Assembly: GCA_019636565.1 (NCBI GenBank)
Contig: JAHBXG010000019.1
Span: 1-64,000, forward strand
Direction: 5' to 3'
Source of the DNA: Phycisphaeraceae bacterium
GTDB taxonomy: Bacteria; Planctomycetota; Phycisphaerae; Phycisphaerales; UBA1924
Length of the DNA: 64,000 nucleotides
Of the stretch, positions 8,917 through 16,864 are shown piece by piece. The position numbers were made by a program, and so were the translations under genes. A model generated the notes under the pieces. It worked only from the letters and a program-made list of their open reading frames with translations, did not search any database and had not been told where the DNA came from. The first letter of the stretch is position 1. The number at the start of each line of letters is the position of its first letter.

Positions 8917-10266
8917 TCAGGCGGCCTTGCGCAAATGCCCGGCTTCGACGCGACGAATGGCGAGCGCAGTGACATCGTCGCGCTGGTGGAGCGAACCCTC
9001 TTGTCCGGCAATCGCTCGGGCGAGGCGCTCCATTCCTTCGTGAACACTGACATCGCTTATGGAATCGAGCAGGCCCATGTGCTTGAGGTACTCGCGCGGC
9101 GCCACGCGACGGTCCGCGATCGGCTCGTCCGCGGCCGGGAAAGCGAGCTCGAATCCATCGGTATAGAGCAGCAGCGTTGCGCCGGGCAACAGCTCGATCC
9201 GCTCTTCGGTGTATTCGGCTTCGGCAAAAACACCCAGCAGCGGGCCCTGACTCTCGAACGATTGCATCTTGCCGGCGTGCAGCAGCAGGCTGGGCGGATG
9301 GCCGGCGCCGGCGAGGCGAATCGAGAAGTCCCGCTTGTCGAGCACCCCGCAAACCGCCGTGGCGAAGCGATAGTTGCCCGCGGCGTGGTGGCACAGCTCT
9401 ATGTTCAGGCCGGAGAGGCACTTCGCCGGGCTGATATCGCCGCCAGAAGCGGCGGCAGTCGCGAGTTCATTGAGAAGGGCCCGGGAGAGCATCATCGTGA
9501 TGAGCGCCGCGGGCACTCCGTGCCCCACTGCGTCGGCGATGAAGAACGCGACCCGATTCTCGTCGATGACACGAGCGTCAAAGAGATCTCCGCTAACGTA
9601 GGTTGCGGGGTGATAGAGCGAGGCGAACTCGATCTCCGCATCTTCGGGCAACCGTTGAGGCAGGAGTTCACGCTGCACGGTTGCCGCGAGGTGAAGTTCT
9701 TCGTGCAGGCGGTCCATCTCACCCCGAATGCCGCGGTCCATCCCGGACCCTGAACGGACCTCGCGCGAGAGTTGTTCAACCAGTGGCTGGCGTTCGCAGA
9801 GCGCGAAGATCATCGCAGCGATCCGCCCGGCGGTTTCGCGACCGCCGACGACAATGACACCATCCTTGTGGACGAGGCTTCGAATCGCGTTCCCGCTTGG
9901 CGCAATCACCACGGCGGGGATGCTCCGGCCGTGGAGGCGATCAAAGAATTTGGCCAGCGAAGCAATCTCTTCATCACCCCTGAGAACCACAAAGAGGCAG
10001 GTGTATTCCTGAGTGGATGACGCAAAAAGTTCCGATTCGGCGTCGGTCAGCAGCGCATCGAGGTCGAAGCGTTCGGCATGCGGGACTTCTTCTCCCGGCC
10101 ATTCGGCAAGTGCGGGAGCGAGCCAACGTGCGGCGGAGACTTCCGCTTCGCGACCGGCGCAGAATGCGATCGTGGCCACACCCAATCGTGGTTCCCCTCG
10201 CGCGATTCTCGGCCCCTGCCGATCGTGCCGCGCCCGTGGGTGTCTCATCGGCCCGCCGGCGGGCAC
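8917..10266 (-). CDS. PP2C-type (SpoIIE/RsbU) serine phosphatase
   Basis: A 449-residue predicted cytoplasmic serine/threonine phosphatase. The C-terminal half (from about residue 195) is a SpoIIE domain: YVSGDLFDA, FFIADAVGHGVPAALIT, LAGAGHPPSLLL, LLLYTDGFELAF and RDDVTALAIRR carry the metal-binding aspartates. A helical linker with LHLAATVQRELLPQRLP precedes it, as in RsbU-like enzymes. The N-terminal 170 residues look like a divergent receiver-type alpha/beta fold (LFVVLRGDEE, PAVVIAPSG, GVIVVGG) but I cannot see a convincing phospho-acceptor. Such enzymes usually dephosphorylate anti-sigma-factor antagonists; no such partner is encoded here. It is the last gene of the gluQ-DUF192-phosphatase run. 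The start could also be the ATG at codon 7. Confidence 0.85.
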   Translation of the reverse strand: MPAGGPMRHPRARHDRQGPRIARGEPRLGVATIAFCAGREAEVSAARWLAPALAEWPGEEVPHAERFDLDALLTDAESELFASSTQEYTCLFVVLRGDEEIASLAKFFDRLHGRSIPAVVIAPSGNAIRSLVHKDGVIVVGGRETAGRIAAMIFALCERQPLVEQLSREVRSGSGMDRGIRGEMDRLHEELHLAATVQRELLPQRLPEDAEIEFASLYHPATYVSGDLFDARVIDENRVAFFIADAVGHGVPAALITMMLSRALLNELATAAASGGDISPAKCLSGLNIELCHHAAGNYRFATAVCGVLDKRDFSIRLAGAGHPPSLLLHAGKMQSFESQGPLLGVFAEAEYTEERIELLPGATLLLYTDGFELAFPAADEPIADRRVAPREYLKHMGLLDSISDVSVHEGMERLARAIAGQEGSLHQRDDVTALAIRRVEAGHLRKAA

Positions 10267-10284
10267 GCTTGATCGGGGGGTGAA

Positions 10285-10818
10285 CTACTTTGCCTTTGCC
10301 GCGATGCCGGGATCGATGTTGATGAGTTCGCCGGGCTTGACCGGCACTTTTTCCAGCATCCCGCCTTGGAGTTCGATCGCATACTGGGAATCGAAACGGC
10401 TTGGGTAGCGTTTCAGCCGGTTCTCGTACGCAATCGTGTCCTCGCCCTCCCGGCGCGCCTCCTCAACTTTCATCGCGTGGGTCGCGGTCACGCGCCGTGA
10501 ACGATCGAGGAAAATGATGTCGATCGGGATCGGGCAGTCGCGCATCACAAATTCGTGATTTCCCACCTGCGAGTCCGGAAACACAAAGAGCATGCCACCG
10601 TCATCGGGGATCGACGTGCGGCCGGAGAGCCCCTGCACGCGGGAATCCTGATCAATGGCGAGTTCGAGCGTGAAGACCTTGCCGCCGACACTTACCCGGG
10701 TGGTCTTGTCGGTGGTCATCGGAGGGTCTTCACAGCCCGAAAGTGAACCCAGCGAGACGAGCATCGTGACCGCGCCTGCAACCTTCGCACATTGATTCAT
10801 TGTCGATGTTCTGTTCAT
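10285..10818 (-). CDS. DUF192 lipoprotein
   Basis: A 177-residue exported DUF192 protein of unknown role. The signal region VAGAVTMLVSLGSLSGC ends in a lipobox (L-S-G-C). The DUF192 core is clear: VFTLELAIDQDSRVQGLSGR, GGMLFVFPDSQVGNHEFVM and PIPIDIIFLDRSRRV. The start at 10818 is chosen because its ATG overlaps the gluQ stop in the arrangement ATGA, a typical sign of translational coupling. The frame stays open upstream to 10854 within gluQ. An 18-base gap separates it from the phosphatase gene. Confidence 0.85.
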   Translation of the reverse strand: MNRTSTMNQCAKVAGAVTMLVSLGSLSGCEDPPMTTDKTTRVSVGGKVFTLELAIDQDSRVQGLSGRTSIPDDGGMLFVFPDSQVGNHEFVMRDCPIPIDIIFLDRSRRVTATHAMKVEEARREGEDTIAYENRLKRYPSRFDSQYAIELQGGMLEKVPVKPGELINIDPGIAAKAK

Positions 10819-11795
10819 GAACGCGTTCCCGAAGTCGCTCCGCCCACCAGCCACCGATCGTCATCGGGCGTAAAGATTACATCATCCGGCGGCAGCCGCG
10901 AGAGATCGAACGCGCCCGCGAACTGTTCGGCGGTTATTTCGTCCCCCGCACCTTTGATTCCCGACCACCGAGCCAGCAGCGCGATGATTCGGCCCGGCTT
11001 GACACCCCGGTTGAGGTACGTTTCCACGCGGGTGTCGCCGTGGCGCTTGGCGAGGCGTTTTCCGTCCTGACCCCGGACGAGAGGAACGTGAATGTATGAA
11101 GGAGCCCGCTCGATCCCCAGCGGCTTCATCAGGAGCAGTTGGCGGGCGGCCGAATCGAGCAGATCGTTGCCTCGAACGATTTGGGTGACGCCCTGGCGCG
11201 CATCATCCACGACAACGGCCAACTGGTACGACGGCTGATCGCGCTTGGTCCAAACGACAAAGTCGCCGATCGATTGGGCCGGACAGTGCCGCTGCGGACC
11301 GGAAAACCCATCGGTGAACGTCACGATGTCATCTGGCGTTGCGAAGCGCCAGTTTGCCTCCCCGGTTCCCACAGAGAACTGGGTCGGGAACGCAGCGGGG
11401 CGGCGCGCCGCGGGAAAAACCGATTCCCGAGCGCCCTCCTGCGGCGCGGAAAGCGCCCCGGCCGCGGCTTCCTCGAGATCACCCCTGCTTTCGATGGACG
11501 GGTAGACAAGGCCTGCCGCCGAAAGTTGACGCATCGCGGCCCGGTAGGGCTCAAAATCCGCGCTCTGAACAAGGGGACCTTCGCCCCAATTCAGCCCAAG
11601 CGCATCCAAGGTTCGGAGCAGCGAATCGGTGACTCCGGGCTTGACGCGGGGGGTATCGAGATCCTCGATTCGGAGGAGGATGCGCCAGCCGCGCTGCTTC
11701 GCAAGCGCCCAATTGATGAGGAAAGTTCGGACATTGCCGAGATGCAGAGCTCCGGTAGGCGAAGGCGCAAGTCGTGTTCTTTCAGTGAGATGCAT
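10815..11795 (-). CDS. gluQ: Glutamyl-Q tRNA(Asp) synthetase
   Basis: A 326-residue class I synthetase-like enzyme that should attach glutamate to queuosine in tRNA(Asp), a base modification. It has the GluRS catalytic core, APSPTGALHLGNVRTFLIN (HIGH-equivalent HLGN) and GKRLAKRHGDTRVE (KMSKS-equivalent), and stops without the anticodon-binding domain of true GluRS. E. coli Glu-Q-RS binds zinc with cysteines following the YPC motif; here that place reads VYPSIESRGDLEEA with no cysteines, so zinc is probably absent. The start is set at MHLTERTRLAPSPTG; an open frame extends 47 codons upstream but is arginine/proline-rich and lacks homology signs. Its stop overlaps the DUF192 start. It is divergent from phhB. 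Confidence 0.9.
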   Translation of the reverse strand: MHLTERTRLAPSPTGALHLGNVRTFLINWALAKQRGWRILLRIEDLDTPRVKPGVTDSLLRTLDALGLNWGEGPLVQSADFEPYRAAMRQLSAAGLVYPSIESRGDLEEAAAGALSAPQEGARESVFPAARRPAAFPTQFSVGTGEANWRFATPDDIVTFTDGFSGPQRHCPAQSIGDFVVWTKRDQPSYQLAVVVDDARQGVTQIVRGNDLLDSAARQLLLMKPLGIERAPSYIHVPLVRGQDGKRLAKRHGDTRVETYLNRGVKPGRIIALLARWSGIKGAGDEITAEQFAGAFDLSRLPPDDVIFTPDDDRWLVGGATSGTRS

Positions 11796-11929
11796 ACGAT
11801 CCAAGGCACCGGCCGAGGCGGCAGGAATGGGCGCACTGGCGTTCGATTTGGGCCGGGCGGGGTCGTCCACGCGTTGACGGTACACTCGTCTAGCCGCCCG
11901 CGGAGGACCTCGGGCGCGTGGAGAGGTCG

Positions 11930-12286
11930 ATGACAAAGCTCACAGAATCGCAGATCGAGACGGCCTTGCAGGCTGTGCCGGAGTGGGGCGAATCCGGCGA
12001 CGCGATCCAGCGAACGTTTCAGTTTTCGGATTTCGTGAAAGCGATGAGCTTCGTTGATCGGGTCGCGCAGGCCGCGGAGCAGAATCGCCACCATCCCGAC
12101 ATACTCATTCGATACAACAAGGTGACGCTGACTCTGAGCACGCACGACGCGGGCGGCATCTCGATGAAGGACTTCGAATTGGCCAAAGTGTGCGATCAGT
12201 ATTTCGAGACATACGGACCGCCGCCCTTGCCTCCAAGCACGTCTCCAAGCACACCCTCAGCGCCAACGAAGCGCCGCAAGGCCTGA
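11930..12286 (+). CDS. phhB: Pterin-4a-carbinolamine dehydratase
   Basis: A 118-residue member of the PCD/DCoH family, which dehydrates 4a-hydroxytetrahydropterin to recycle the cofactor of aromatic amino acid hydroxylases. Typical motifs are FQFSDFVKAMSFVDRVAQAAE and NRHHPDILIRYNKVTLTLSTHDAGG, containing the catalytic His-His and a third histidine. The ATG at 11930 follows GGAGAGG; a GTG four codons upstream is less likely. The C-terminal tail (PPLPPSTSPSTPSAPTKRRK) is extra to the family. No phenylalanine hydroxylase is in the window, so the physiological partner is unknown. Confidence 0.92.
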   Translation: MTKLTESQIETALQAVPEWGESGDAIQRTFQFSDFVKAMSFVDRVAQAAEQNRHHPDILIRYNKVTLTLSTHDAGGISMKDFELAKVCDQYFETYGPPPLPPSTSPSTPSAPTKRRKA

Positions 12287-12538
12287 GTCGACGTCGTTGG
12301 GAATCGACCCTGCGCTCCCCTGCCGATTCGACCCGCACACGATCAAACCCGGGACCCGGAAACCCCCCGTCTCAGGCCGCCCATCCCTTGCAAACCCGCA
12401 GGCCGTACAATGAGACGTCGGCATCTCCCGCTTCCGGGGCAATCCGGCGGGCGGACAGGGCCGATGGCTTCGGCGTTGTCCTACCGCGCCGGGGCGCTGT
12501 GTACGGCCTTCCAGCCGTGCCGGGGAGAGAGATCGGGT

Positions 12539-13384
12539 ATGCCGCATCATCACTCCAAGGACGACCGAAGACGACCCTCGCAAGACCGCAGGGCGAAGCC
12601 GACGCGACCCAATTCAACCAAGATGAGCGGCGGCGCCGGCGCTTCCGATGAAGCCCCGATCCTCGACGTCGATGGCGATATCGACCTGGCGACGCTGGCG
12701 TCGGCGGGTGGCCGATTCAATATCGGCGGGTCCGTCGGCGCGGGCGTTCTCGCGGCCGAGGGGCTGAACGCCAAGGTGCTGGTCCTGAACAAGTTGTACG
12801 TCGCGGTGCGGGTGGTTTCGGCGCGCCGGGCGTTCTGCCTGTTGTCGCGGAACATCGCGGAGGTCATCCACGTCGAGTCGGGGAACGAGGGACCGAAGTA
12901 CATCAACTACGACTTCGAGAGCTGGACCGATGTCGCCGCCCTGCGGACACGGTTCGAACATGCGGAGCACGATTGGGTGCGCACGGTCCGGTTCGAGATC
13001 GCCGTGCCGCGGATCATCCGATTGCTCGGCTACGACCGATTGCCCGAGCAGACCGTAAAACTGAACCGGCGCAACCTTTTTGCTCGCGATCGCAACACGT
13101 GCCAGTACTGCGGTCGTCACTTCCCGACGGCGGACCTTTCGCTCGATCACATCAAGCCCCGTACACAGGGCGGCACCGACTCGTGGGAAAACCTCGTCTG
13201 CGCCTGCATCAAGTGCAACGCGAAGAAGGGCGGACGCACACCGGACGAGGCGCGGATGAAACTCATCAAGAAGCCCGAGCGCCCCAAACGCAATCCGCTT
13301 ATCGCGCTGCGCCTTGGTCACGAGAAGTACGCGAGTTGGAAGACGTTCCTCGACAATGCGTACTGGTCGGTCGAACTGCGCTAG
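12539..13384 (+). CDS. HNH endonuclease family protein
   Basis: A 281-residue protein with a C-terminal HNH nuclease domain: CQYCG (CxxC zinc pair), LSLDHIKPRTQGGTDSWENL carrying the His and Asn of the motif, and CACIKCNAKKGGRT with the second zinc pair. The N-terminal part from about residue 75 (AKVLVLNKLYVAVRVVSARR...YINYDFESW) matches the conserved lead-in of a widely distributed HNH family found in many bacterial chromosomes, often as a core gene. The start at 12539 follows GGGGAGAGAG; other in-frame ATGs are at 12410 and 12623. The 252 bases before it hold no gene that I can support. The biological target is unknown. Confidence 0.85.
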   Translation: MPHHHSKDDRRRPSQDRRAKPTRPNSTKMSGGAGASDEAPILDVDGDIDLATLASAGGRFNIGGSVGAGVLAAEGLNAKVLVLNKLYVAVRVVSARRAFCLLSRNIAEVIHVESGNEGPKYINYDFESWTDVAALRTRFEHAEHDWVRTVRFEIAVPRIIRLLGYDRLPEQTVKLNRRNLFARDRNTCQYCGRHFPTADLSLDHIKPRTQGGTDSWENLVCACIKCNAKKGGRTPDEARMKLIKKPERPKRNPLIALRLGHEKYASWKTFLDNAYWSVELR

Positions 13385-13532
13385 ACGACACCACATCGCG
13401 TGCGAAGCGGGAAGCGCTGACCGATCGGCCGGTCGGAACGCGCGCCGAAGAGCCATGGAACGATGCCTCTGCGGGCCGCCGCCTGATTGCGATTGGCTGT
13501 GAATTGCCGTGGCGATTTGACCTGTCTAACCT

Positions 13533-13551
13533 ATTGAGACTGAGTCTCAAT
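13533..13551. promoter_or_regulatory. Fur-box-like 19-bp perfect palindrome
   Basis: ATTGAGACT-G-AGTCTCAAT is a perfect 9-1-9 palindrome of exactly 19 bases. It contains the 7-1-7 core TGAnAnT-n-AnTnTCA of the classical Fur box (TGATAATnATTATCA). It sits immediately upstream of, and overlaps by two bases, the first possible start of the small membrane-protein gene, where a bound repressor would block transcription. Assignment to Fur rather than another Fur-family regulator is inference. Confidence 0.6.
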
Positions 13552-13561
13552 GGAGATCGCC

Positions 13562-13747
13562 ATGACTGACGCCGGCAGGGAAGGACAAACAGGCGAGAAC
13601 GCTGATCGGGTTGCCGAATCGAGGCGGCCGACGTGGGCCTTGCGCTGGGGAAAGCGTGCGGGCGTCATCGCATTCATGTTCTTTTTCGTAAAGGGCTTGG
13701 CGTGGCTGGTTGTTCCGGTTGCACTCGCTGCGTGGTGGTCGCAATAG
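13562..13747 (+). CDS. Small single-pass membrane protein
   Basis: A 61-residue protein (65 if the ATG at 13550 is used). The polar N-terminus (MTDAGREGQTGENADRVAES) is followed by a basic segment (ALRWGKRAG) and one strongly hydrophobic stretch, VIAFMFFFVKGLAWLVVPVA, ending near the C-terminus. The ATG at 13562 is favoured because GGAG lies six bases upstream and because the upstream ATG is inside the Fur-like palindrome. I do not recognise the family. The operator suggests a role linked to iron supply or iron stress. A terminator hairpin follows directly. Confidence 0.62.
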   Translation: MTDAGREGQTGENADRVAESRRPTWALRWGKRAGVIAFMFFFVKGLAWLVVPVALAAWWSQ

Positions 13748-13777
13748 AAAAACGCCGCAGGCCTGGCCCGCGGCGTT
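13746..13777 (-). terminator. Rho-independent terminator hairpin
   Basis: AACGCCGC (13751-13758) pairs with GCGGCGTT (13770-13777), with an inner GGCCTGGCC that can extend the stem. Read on the minus strand the stem is followed by TTTTTC, a good U-run for ending the DUF1579 gene. It may also end the small plus-strand gene that stops at 13747. Confidence 0.7.
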
Positions 13778-13824
13778 CGTGATTCAATCTGACAAGGTTC
13801 AAGCCGGCGCGACCGTCAGGATGC

Positions 13825-14583
13825 CTACTTGGAGGGCTCGCCGCTTGTGCCGGCGGGCTTCACGGTGGGAGCCGCCCCACCCTTGCGGGTGTAGGTCAGT
13901 TCCATCATCTTGTTCTCTTTGCCGTCCGCGCCCGTCTCGAAGAATTCTGAAACGTACACATCGGGCGACTGGAAAGTGGTCACCTCGCGCGTGGCCTTCT
14001 TCTGGCCGTCGGGCTCGACAAATGTTCCGGTCATGGTGAACACCTTGCCGTCGCTCGAGGAATTGCCGGTGGAGAACCAGACGCCGGTACTCATGTTGTC
14101 AATCCAAACGCCCTCGTGCTGCTTGGTGTTGTTGTTGTATCCCATTGTGAGGCGCCCTTCGAAGGGCTGGCCCATGAAGTCGCTCTTGTAGGTCATGAAT
14201 ACGAAGCGACCGCCGAAATCGGATTTGGTACTCGCGGTGCCGGTGGAATCCTGGGCGGGCGCGCCCGGCATCATCCACATTTTGGACTTCACGTCCCAAT
14301 CGCCAACGAACTGTTGGAGCAGCTTGTGATGCTCGCCGGGCTGCATCGACTGCATCATCTGTTCCATCTGCTTGGGGTCCATCCCTTGCATCATGTCGGC
14401 GGCTTGTTTCTGGCCGTCCTTTGCCGCGTCTTTCGCGTCTTGCCAGGTGCGCTTGGTTGCGTCCTTCGTTTGATCCATCGTTTGCTGGGCGGGGTTCTGA
14501 GGCTGGGGCTCCGCCATCGCGAACGGGGCTCCAGCGAGACAGAGACCTGCACACAGGACGATCCAATTCGAGTTTCGTTTCAT
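13825..14583 (-). CDS. DUF1579 secreted protein
   Basis: A 252-residue exported protein. The signal peptide (MKRNSNWIVLCAGLCLAGAP, cleavage near AMA-EP) is followed by a glutamine/methionine-rich low-complexity stretch (QQTMDQTKDATKRTW, DMMQGMDPKQMEQMM, about residues 33-80). The DUF1579 domain then starts at HHKLLQQFVGDWDVKSKMWM and continues through FGGRFVFMTYKSDFMGQPFEG and GVWIDNMSTGVWFSTG to MMELTYTRKGG. Family members are probably lipocalin-like barrels of unknown ligand. It is transcribed alone, with an AT-rich 196-base upstream region and a terminator after it. Confidence 0.85.
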   Translation of the reverse strand: MKRNSNWIVLCAGLCLAGAPFAMAEPQPQNPAQQTMDQTKDATKRTWQDAKDAAKDGQKQAADMMQGMDPKQMEQMMQSMQPGEHHKLLQQFVGDWDVKSKMWMMPGAPAQDSTGTASTKSDFGGRFVFMTYKSDFMGQPFEGRLTMGYNNNTKQHEGVWIDNMSTGVWFSTGNSSSDGKVFTMTGTFVEPDGQKKATREVTTFQSPDVYVSEFFETGADGKENKMMELTYTRKGGAAPTVKPAGTSGEPSK

Positions 14584-14779
14584 CGCATTGACTCCGCAGT
14601 TTGCCCGATTCGGGCGTTGGTTTGCCGCTCTTGGTTCATGCGCCTCACGGTTCGCAACTCACGCGGGGCAGAGCAGGTCTCCAAAGTGTATCAGGTTTTT
14701 GGACGGGATCGGAAACTTTTAGGTATATTTACTACAAGTCGATTTAGAGCAATGACTTGCATCCGTTTGTTGACCGTCC

Positions 14780-15961
14780 TTATGGACTGATCGAAACCCG
14801 TTCCACGATTTCGAGCCCGAATGCGTCGAGCCCCGGCAAGTCGCGCGCGGAGTTTGTGACGAGACGCATTTTCGAGATGCCCAGATCTCGAAGGATCTGA
14901 CCCCCGACGCCGAAGTCTCGCTGCGTGCGGGAGGCGTGACCCGCCGTTGACGACGCGTGAGGCGGCGCATCCGCGGTGCGGCGGGGGGTCTGGAGCAGCG
15001 CTTCGAGATCGTCTTCGGGCTCGTCGGGCATCTGCGTGCGGAGATACACCACCGCGCCGCGGCCTTCCTTGGCGATGAGTCGGAGTGAGTCGCGCAGCAT
15101 GTCGCCGCTGGACTGCCCGGACGATGAGCCGACGCCGCTTACCTCGGCGAAGACGTCGCCGAGCAAATGACGCCGGTGCATTCGGACAAGCGTCGGCTCG
15201 TTGGAAGGAACACGCCCCACCCCGCCGCAGGCGAGTACCAGGTGGGGCAGCGCATCGACGGCGGACTCGTACGCGATCGCATCAAAATCGCCGAACGCGG
15301 TCTTCAGCGTTCGCACCGGGCCGATTCTTTTGACAAGGCTGCCATCCGCGAGTCGGTGCGCGATCAACTGCGCAACGCTGCACATCTTGATGTTGTGCTT
15401 CTTGCAGAAGACCTCGAGATCCGGCACGCGGGCCATTTCGCCGTCGTCTTTCATGATCTCGATGATGACGGCCGCGGGATACAGACCCGCGAGGCGACAG
15501 AGATCGACGGAACCCTCGGTCTGGCCGGTGCGGACAAGCACCCCGCCATCGCGGGAACGGAGCGGATTAATGTGTCCGGGGCGCACGAAATCGTTCGGCG
15601 TTGTACGCGGGTCGATCATCATCTGAATGCAGCGGGCCCTCTCGCGCGCGGAGACGCCGGTCGTGAAACCGTGGCGCGGGTGGCCGTCGATGGAGACGGT
15701 GAAAGCTGTGCCGCGGCTGGAGGTGTTGCTCGGACCTTGCGGGTGCAGGTCGAGGCGATCGCAATCGGACTCGGTGAGCGAGAGGCAGAGGTACCCTCGC
15801 GCCGACGTCAGCATAAACGTGATGGTTTCGGGCGTGGCGAACTGGGCGGGGAGGACAAGATCGCCCTCATTTTCGCGGTCTTCATCGTCGGTGAGGACGA
15901 TCATGCGGCCGGCGCGGAGGTCATCGAGGATTTCGGTGATTGGGGAGAACATCCGAGCCAT
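14780..15961 (-). CDS. ribB: 3,4-dihydroxy-2-butanone-4-phosphate synthase with degenerate GTP cyclohydrolase II-like domain
   Basis: The N-terminal domain (about 1-200) should make 3,4-dihydroxy-2-butanone 4-phosphate from ribulose 5-phosphate: TDDEDRENEGDLVLPAQ at 24-40, TGVSARERA and RPGHINPL are typical. The usual GHTE motif reads GQTE (Q147); GQTE variants also occur in other RibB proteins to my recollection, so I do not infer loss of activity. The C-terminal domain is RibA-like in frame (VRMHRRHLLGDVFAEVSG, RDFGVGGQILRDLG, GLEIVERV) but lacks the zinc cysteines of the ECLTGD...RCDCG motif and the EGR catalytic region, replaced by a Ser/Gly- and Pro-rich sequence. It is therefore RibBX-like rather than a working RibBA. 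Total 393 residues. Confidence 0.9.
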   Translation of the reverse strand: MARMFSPITEILDDLRAGRMIVLTDDEDRENEGDLVLPAQFATPETITFMLTSARGYLCLSLTESDCDRLDLHPQGPSNTSSRGTAFTVSIDGHPRHGFTTGVSARERARCIQMMIDPRTTPNDFVRPGHINPLRSRDGGVLVRTGQTEGSVDLCRLAGLYPAAVIIEIMKDDGEMARVPDLEVFCKKHNIKMCSVAQLIAHRLADGSLVKRIGPVRTLKTAFGDFDAIAYESAVDALPHLVLACGGVGRVPSNEPTLVRMHRRHLLGDVFAEVSGVGSSSGQSSGDMLRDSLRLIAKEGRGAVVYLRTQMPDEPEDDLEALLQTPRRTADAPPHASSTAGHASRTQRDFGVGGQILRDLGISKMRLVTNSARDLPGLDAFGLEIVERVSISP

Positions 15962-16025
15962 TCTTCGCCTTCCGACCGTTCAAAAAGCGGTGAAAGAGCG
16001 GAAGCGAAAATCCCAGCAATGTCGT

Positions 16026-16814
16026 ATGCCCGACGCCATCTCCATGTTGCTCCGCGTCGCCACAAGTCCCATCTGGCTGCTCTGGCGTGGGTATTTGCTG
16101 CTCTGGTGGGCCTTTGACGACTCGTCGGAACGAGCGGCGTCGCGTTTGAGCGCCAAAACAACAGCCGCAGCGGACATTCCGCCGCCTCGATTTGTGGACG
16201 GCGAGGACAGCGGGATCGACGCAGGACAGGCCAGCAAGAAGGCCTCGAAGAAAACCGGCGCTCCCCTGCCGCCTCCGATGCCGGTTCCCAAGGGCATGCT
16301 CAAGGGCGGCTTTGTCGGTTCGATGGGACTTTGCTCGCTTTTCGCGATGATCACCGGCGGGCTCGCGGCGTCGGATGCGATGTCTGGCCCGCGCGCGACG
16401 ATGCTCTGGGCTTGGGGATGCACCGTCGTTCTCTGTTCCAGCGTGCTGCTGGTCCGAAGCGTGGCGCGGAAGCGCTGGGAACGGCCCAAGGGTCCCGTAG
16501 GGCGGATGAAAGACGCGTGCGTTGGCGCAGCGAAGGGCGCGTGCGAGAGCGTGCGGGCTCGGATGGCATCGGTCGGCGCCGCCTTCGGAAAAAAAGAAGA
16601 ACCAACGCCGGCGGCGCAGCCTGCGACCGAAACACCGGCGGCTCCTGAGAGCATCTACGGCGCCGCGGCCTTTCGCAGCGCGGTGAAGAACTTGGTGCCT
16701 GCGGTCGCGCGAGGGGCCCGAGGCGTTCTCGACCCCTTGCGCGATCGCGCTTCCAAGGGATTCTCCTGGGCTGCGGAGAAGAGCAGGCGGGATGAGCGGT
16801 CGAAGGCGGCGTGA
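16026..16814 (+). CDS. Membrane protein of unknown function
   Basis: A 262-residue protein I do not recognise. It begins with MPDAISMLLRVATSPIWLLW, a hydrophobic N-terminal segment, then a polar proline-rich stretch (PPPRFVDGEDSGID, GAPLPPPMPVPKG). A pair of membrane helices follows (about 100-150: GGFVGSMGLCSLFAMITGG and TMLWAWGCTVVLCSSVLLV), then a basic, alanine-rich tail with KKEEPTPAAQPATETPAA. The start is chosen at the N-terminal hydrophobic segment; the open frame upstream to 15627 is antisense to ribB and is rejected. It is divergent from ribB, with 64 bases between starts. Confidence 0.6.
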   Translation: MPDAISMLLRVATSPIWLLWRGYLLLWWAFDDSSERAASRLSAKTTAAADIPPPRFVDGEDSGIDAGQASKKASKKTGAPLPPPMPVPKGMLKGGFVGSMGLCSLFAMITGGLAASDAMSGPRATMLWAWGCTVVLCSSVLLVRSVARKRWERPKGPVGRMKDACVGAAKGACESVRARMASVGAAFGKKEEPTPAAQPATETPAAPESIYGAAAFRSAVKNLVPAVARGARGVLDPLRDRASKGFSWAAEKSRRDERSKAA

Positions 16815-16864
16815 GTTTCTGGTCCCGAAAGGGCCACAAACCGGCGTGAACGCTACCGTGCGCC

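Noticed and set aside
8007..9053. Open frame of 348 codons on the minus strand opposite purH
   Set aside because: It covers the conserved purH sequence in antisense, is Arg/His-rich and has no recognisable motif: a GC-rich shadow frame.
15521..15523. His-to-Gln change in the GHTE motif of RibB as a sign of inactivity
   Set aside because: GQTE variants occur in other RibB/RibBA proteins as far as I recall, and the rest of the domain is intact, so I do not treat it as a defect.
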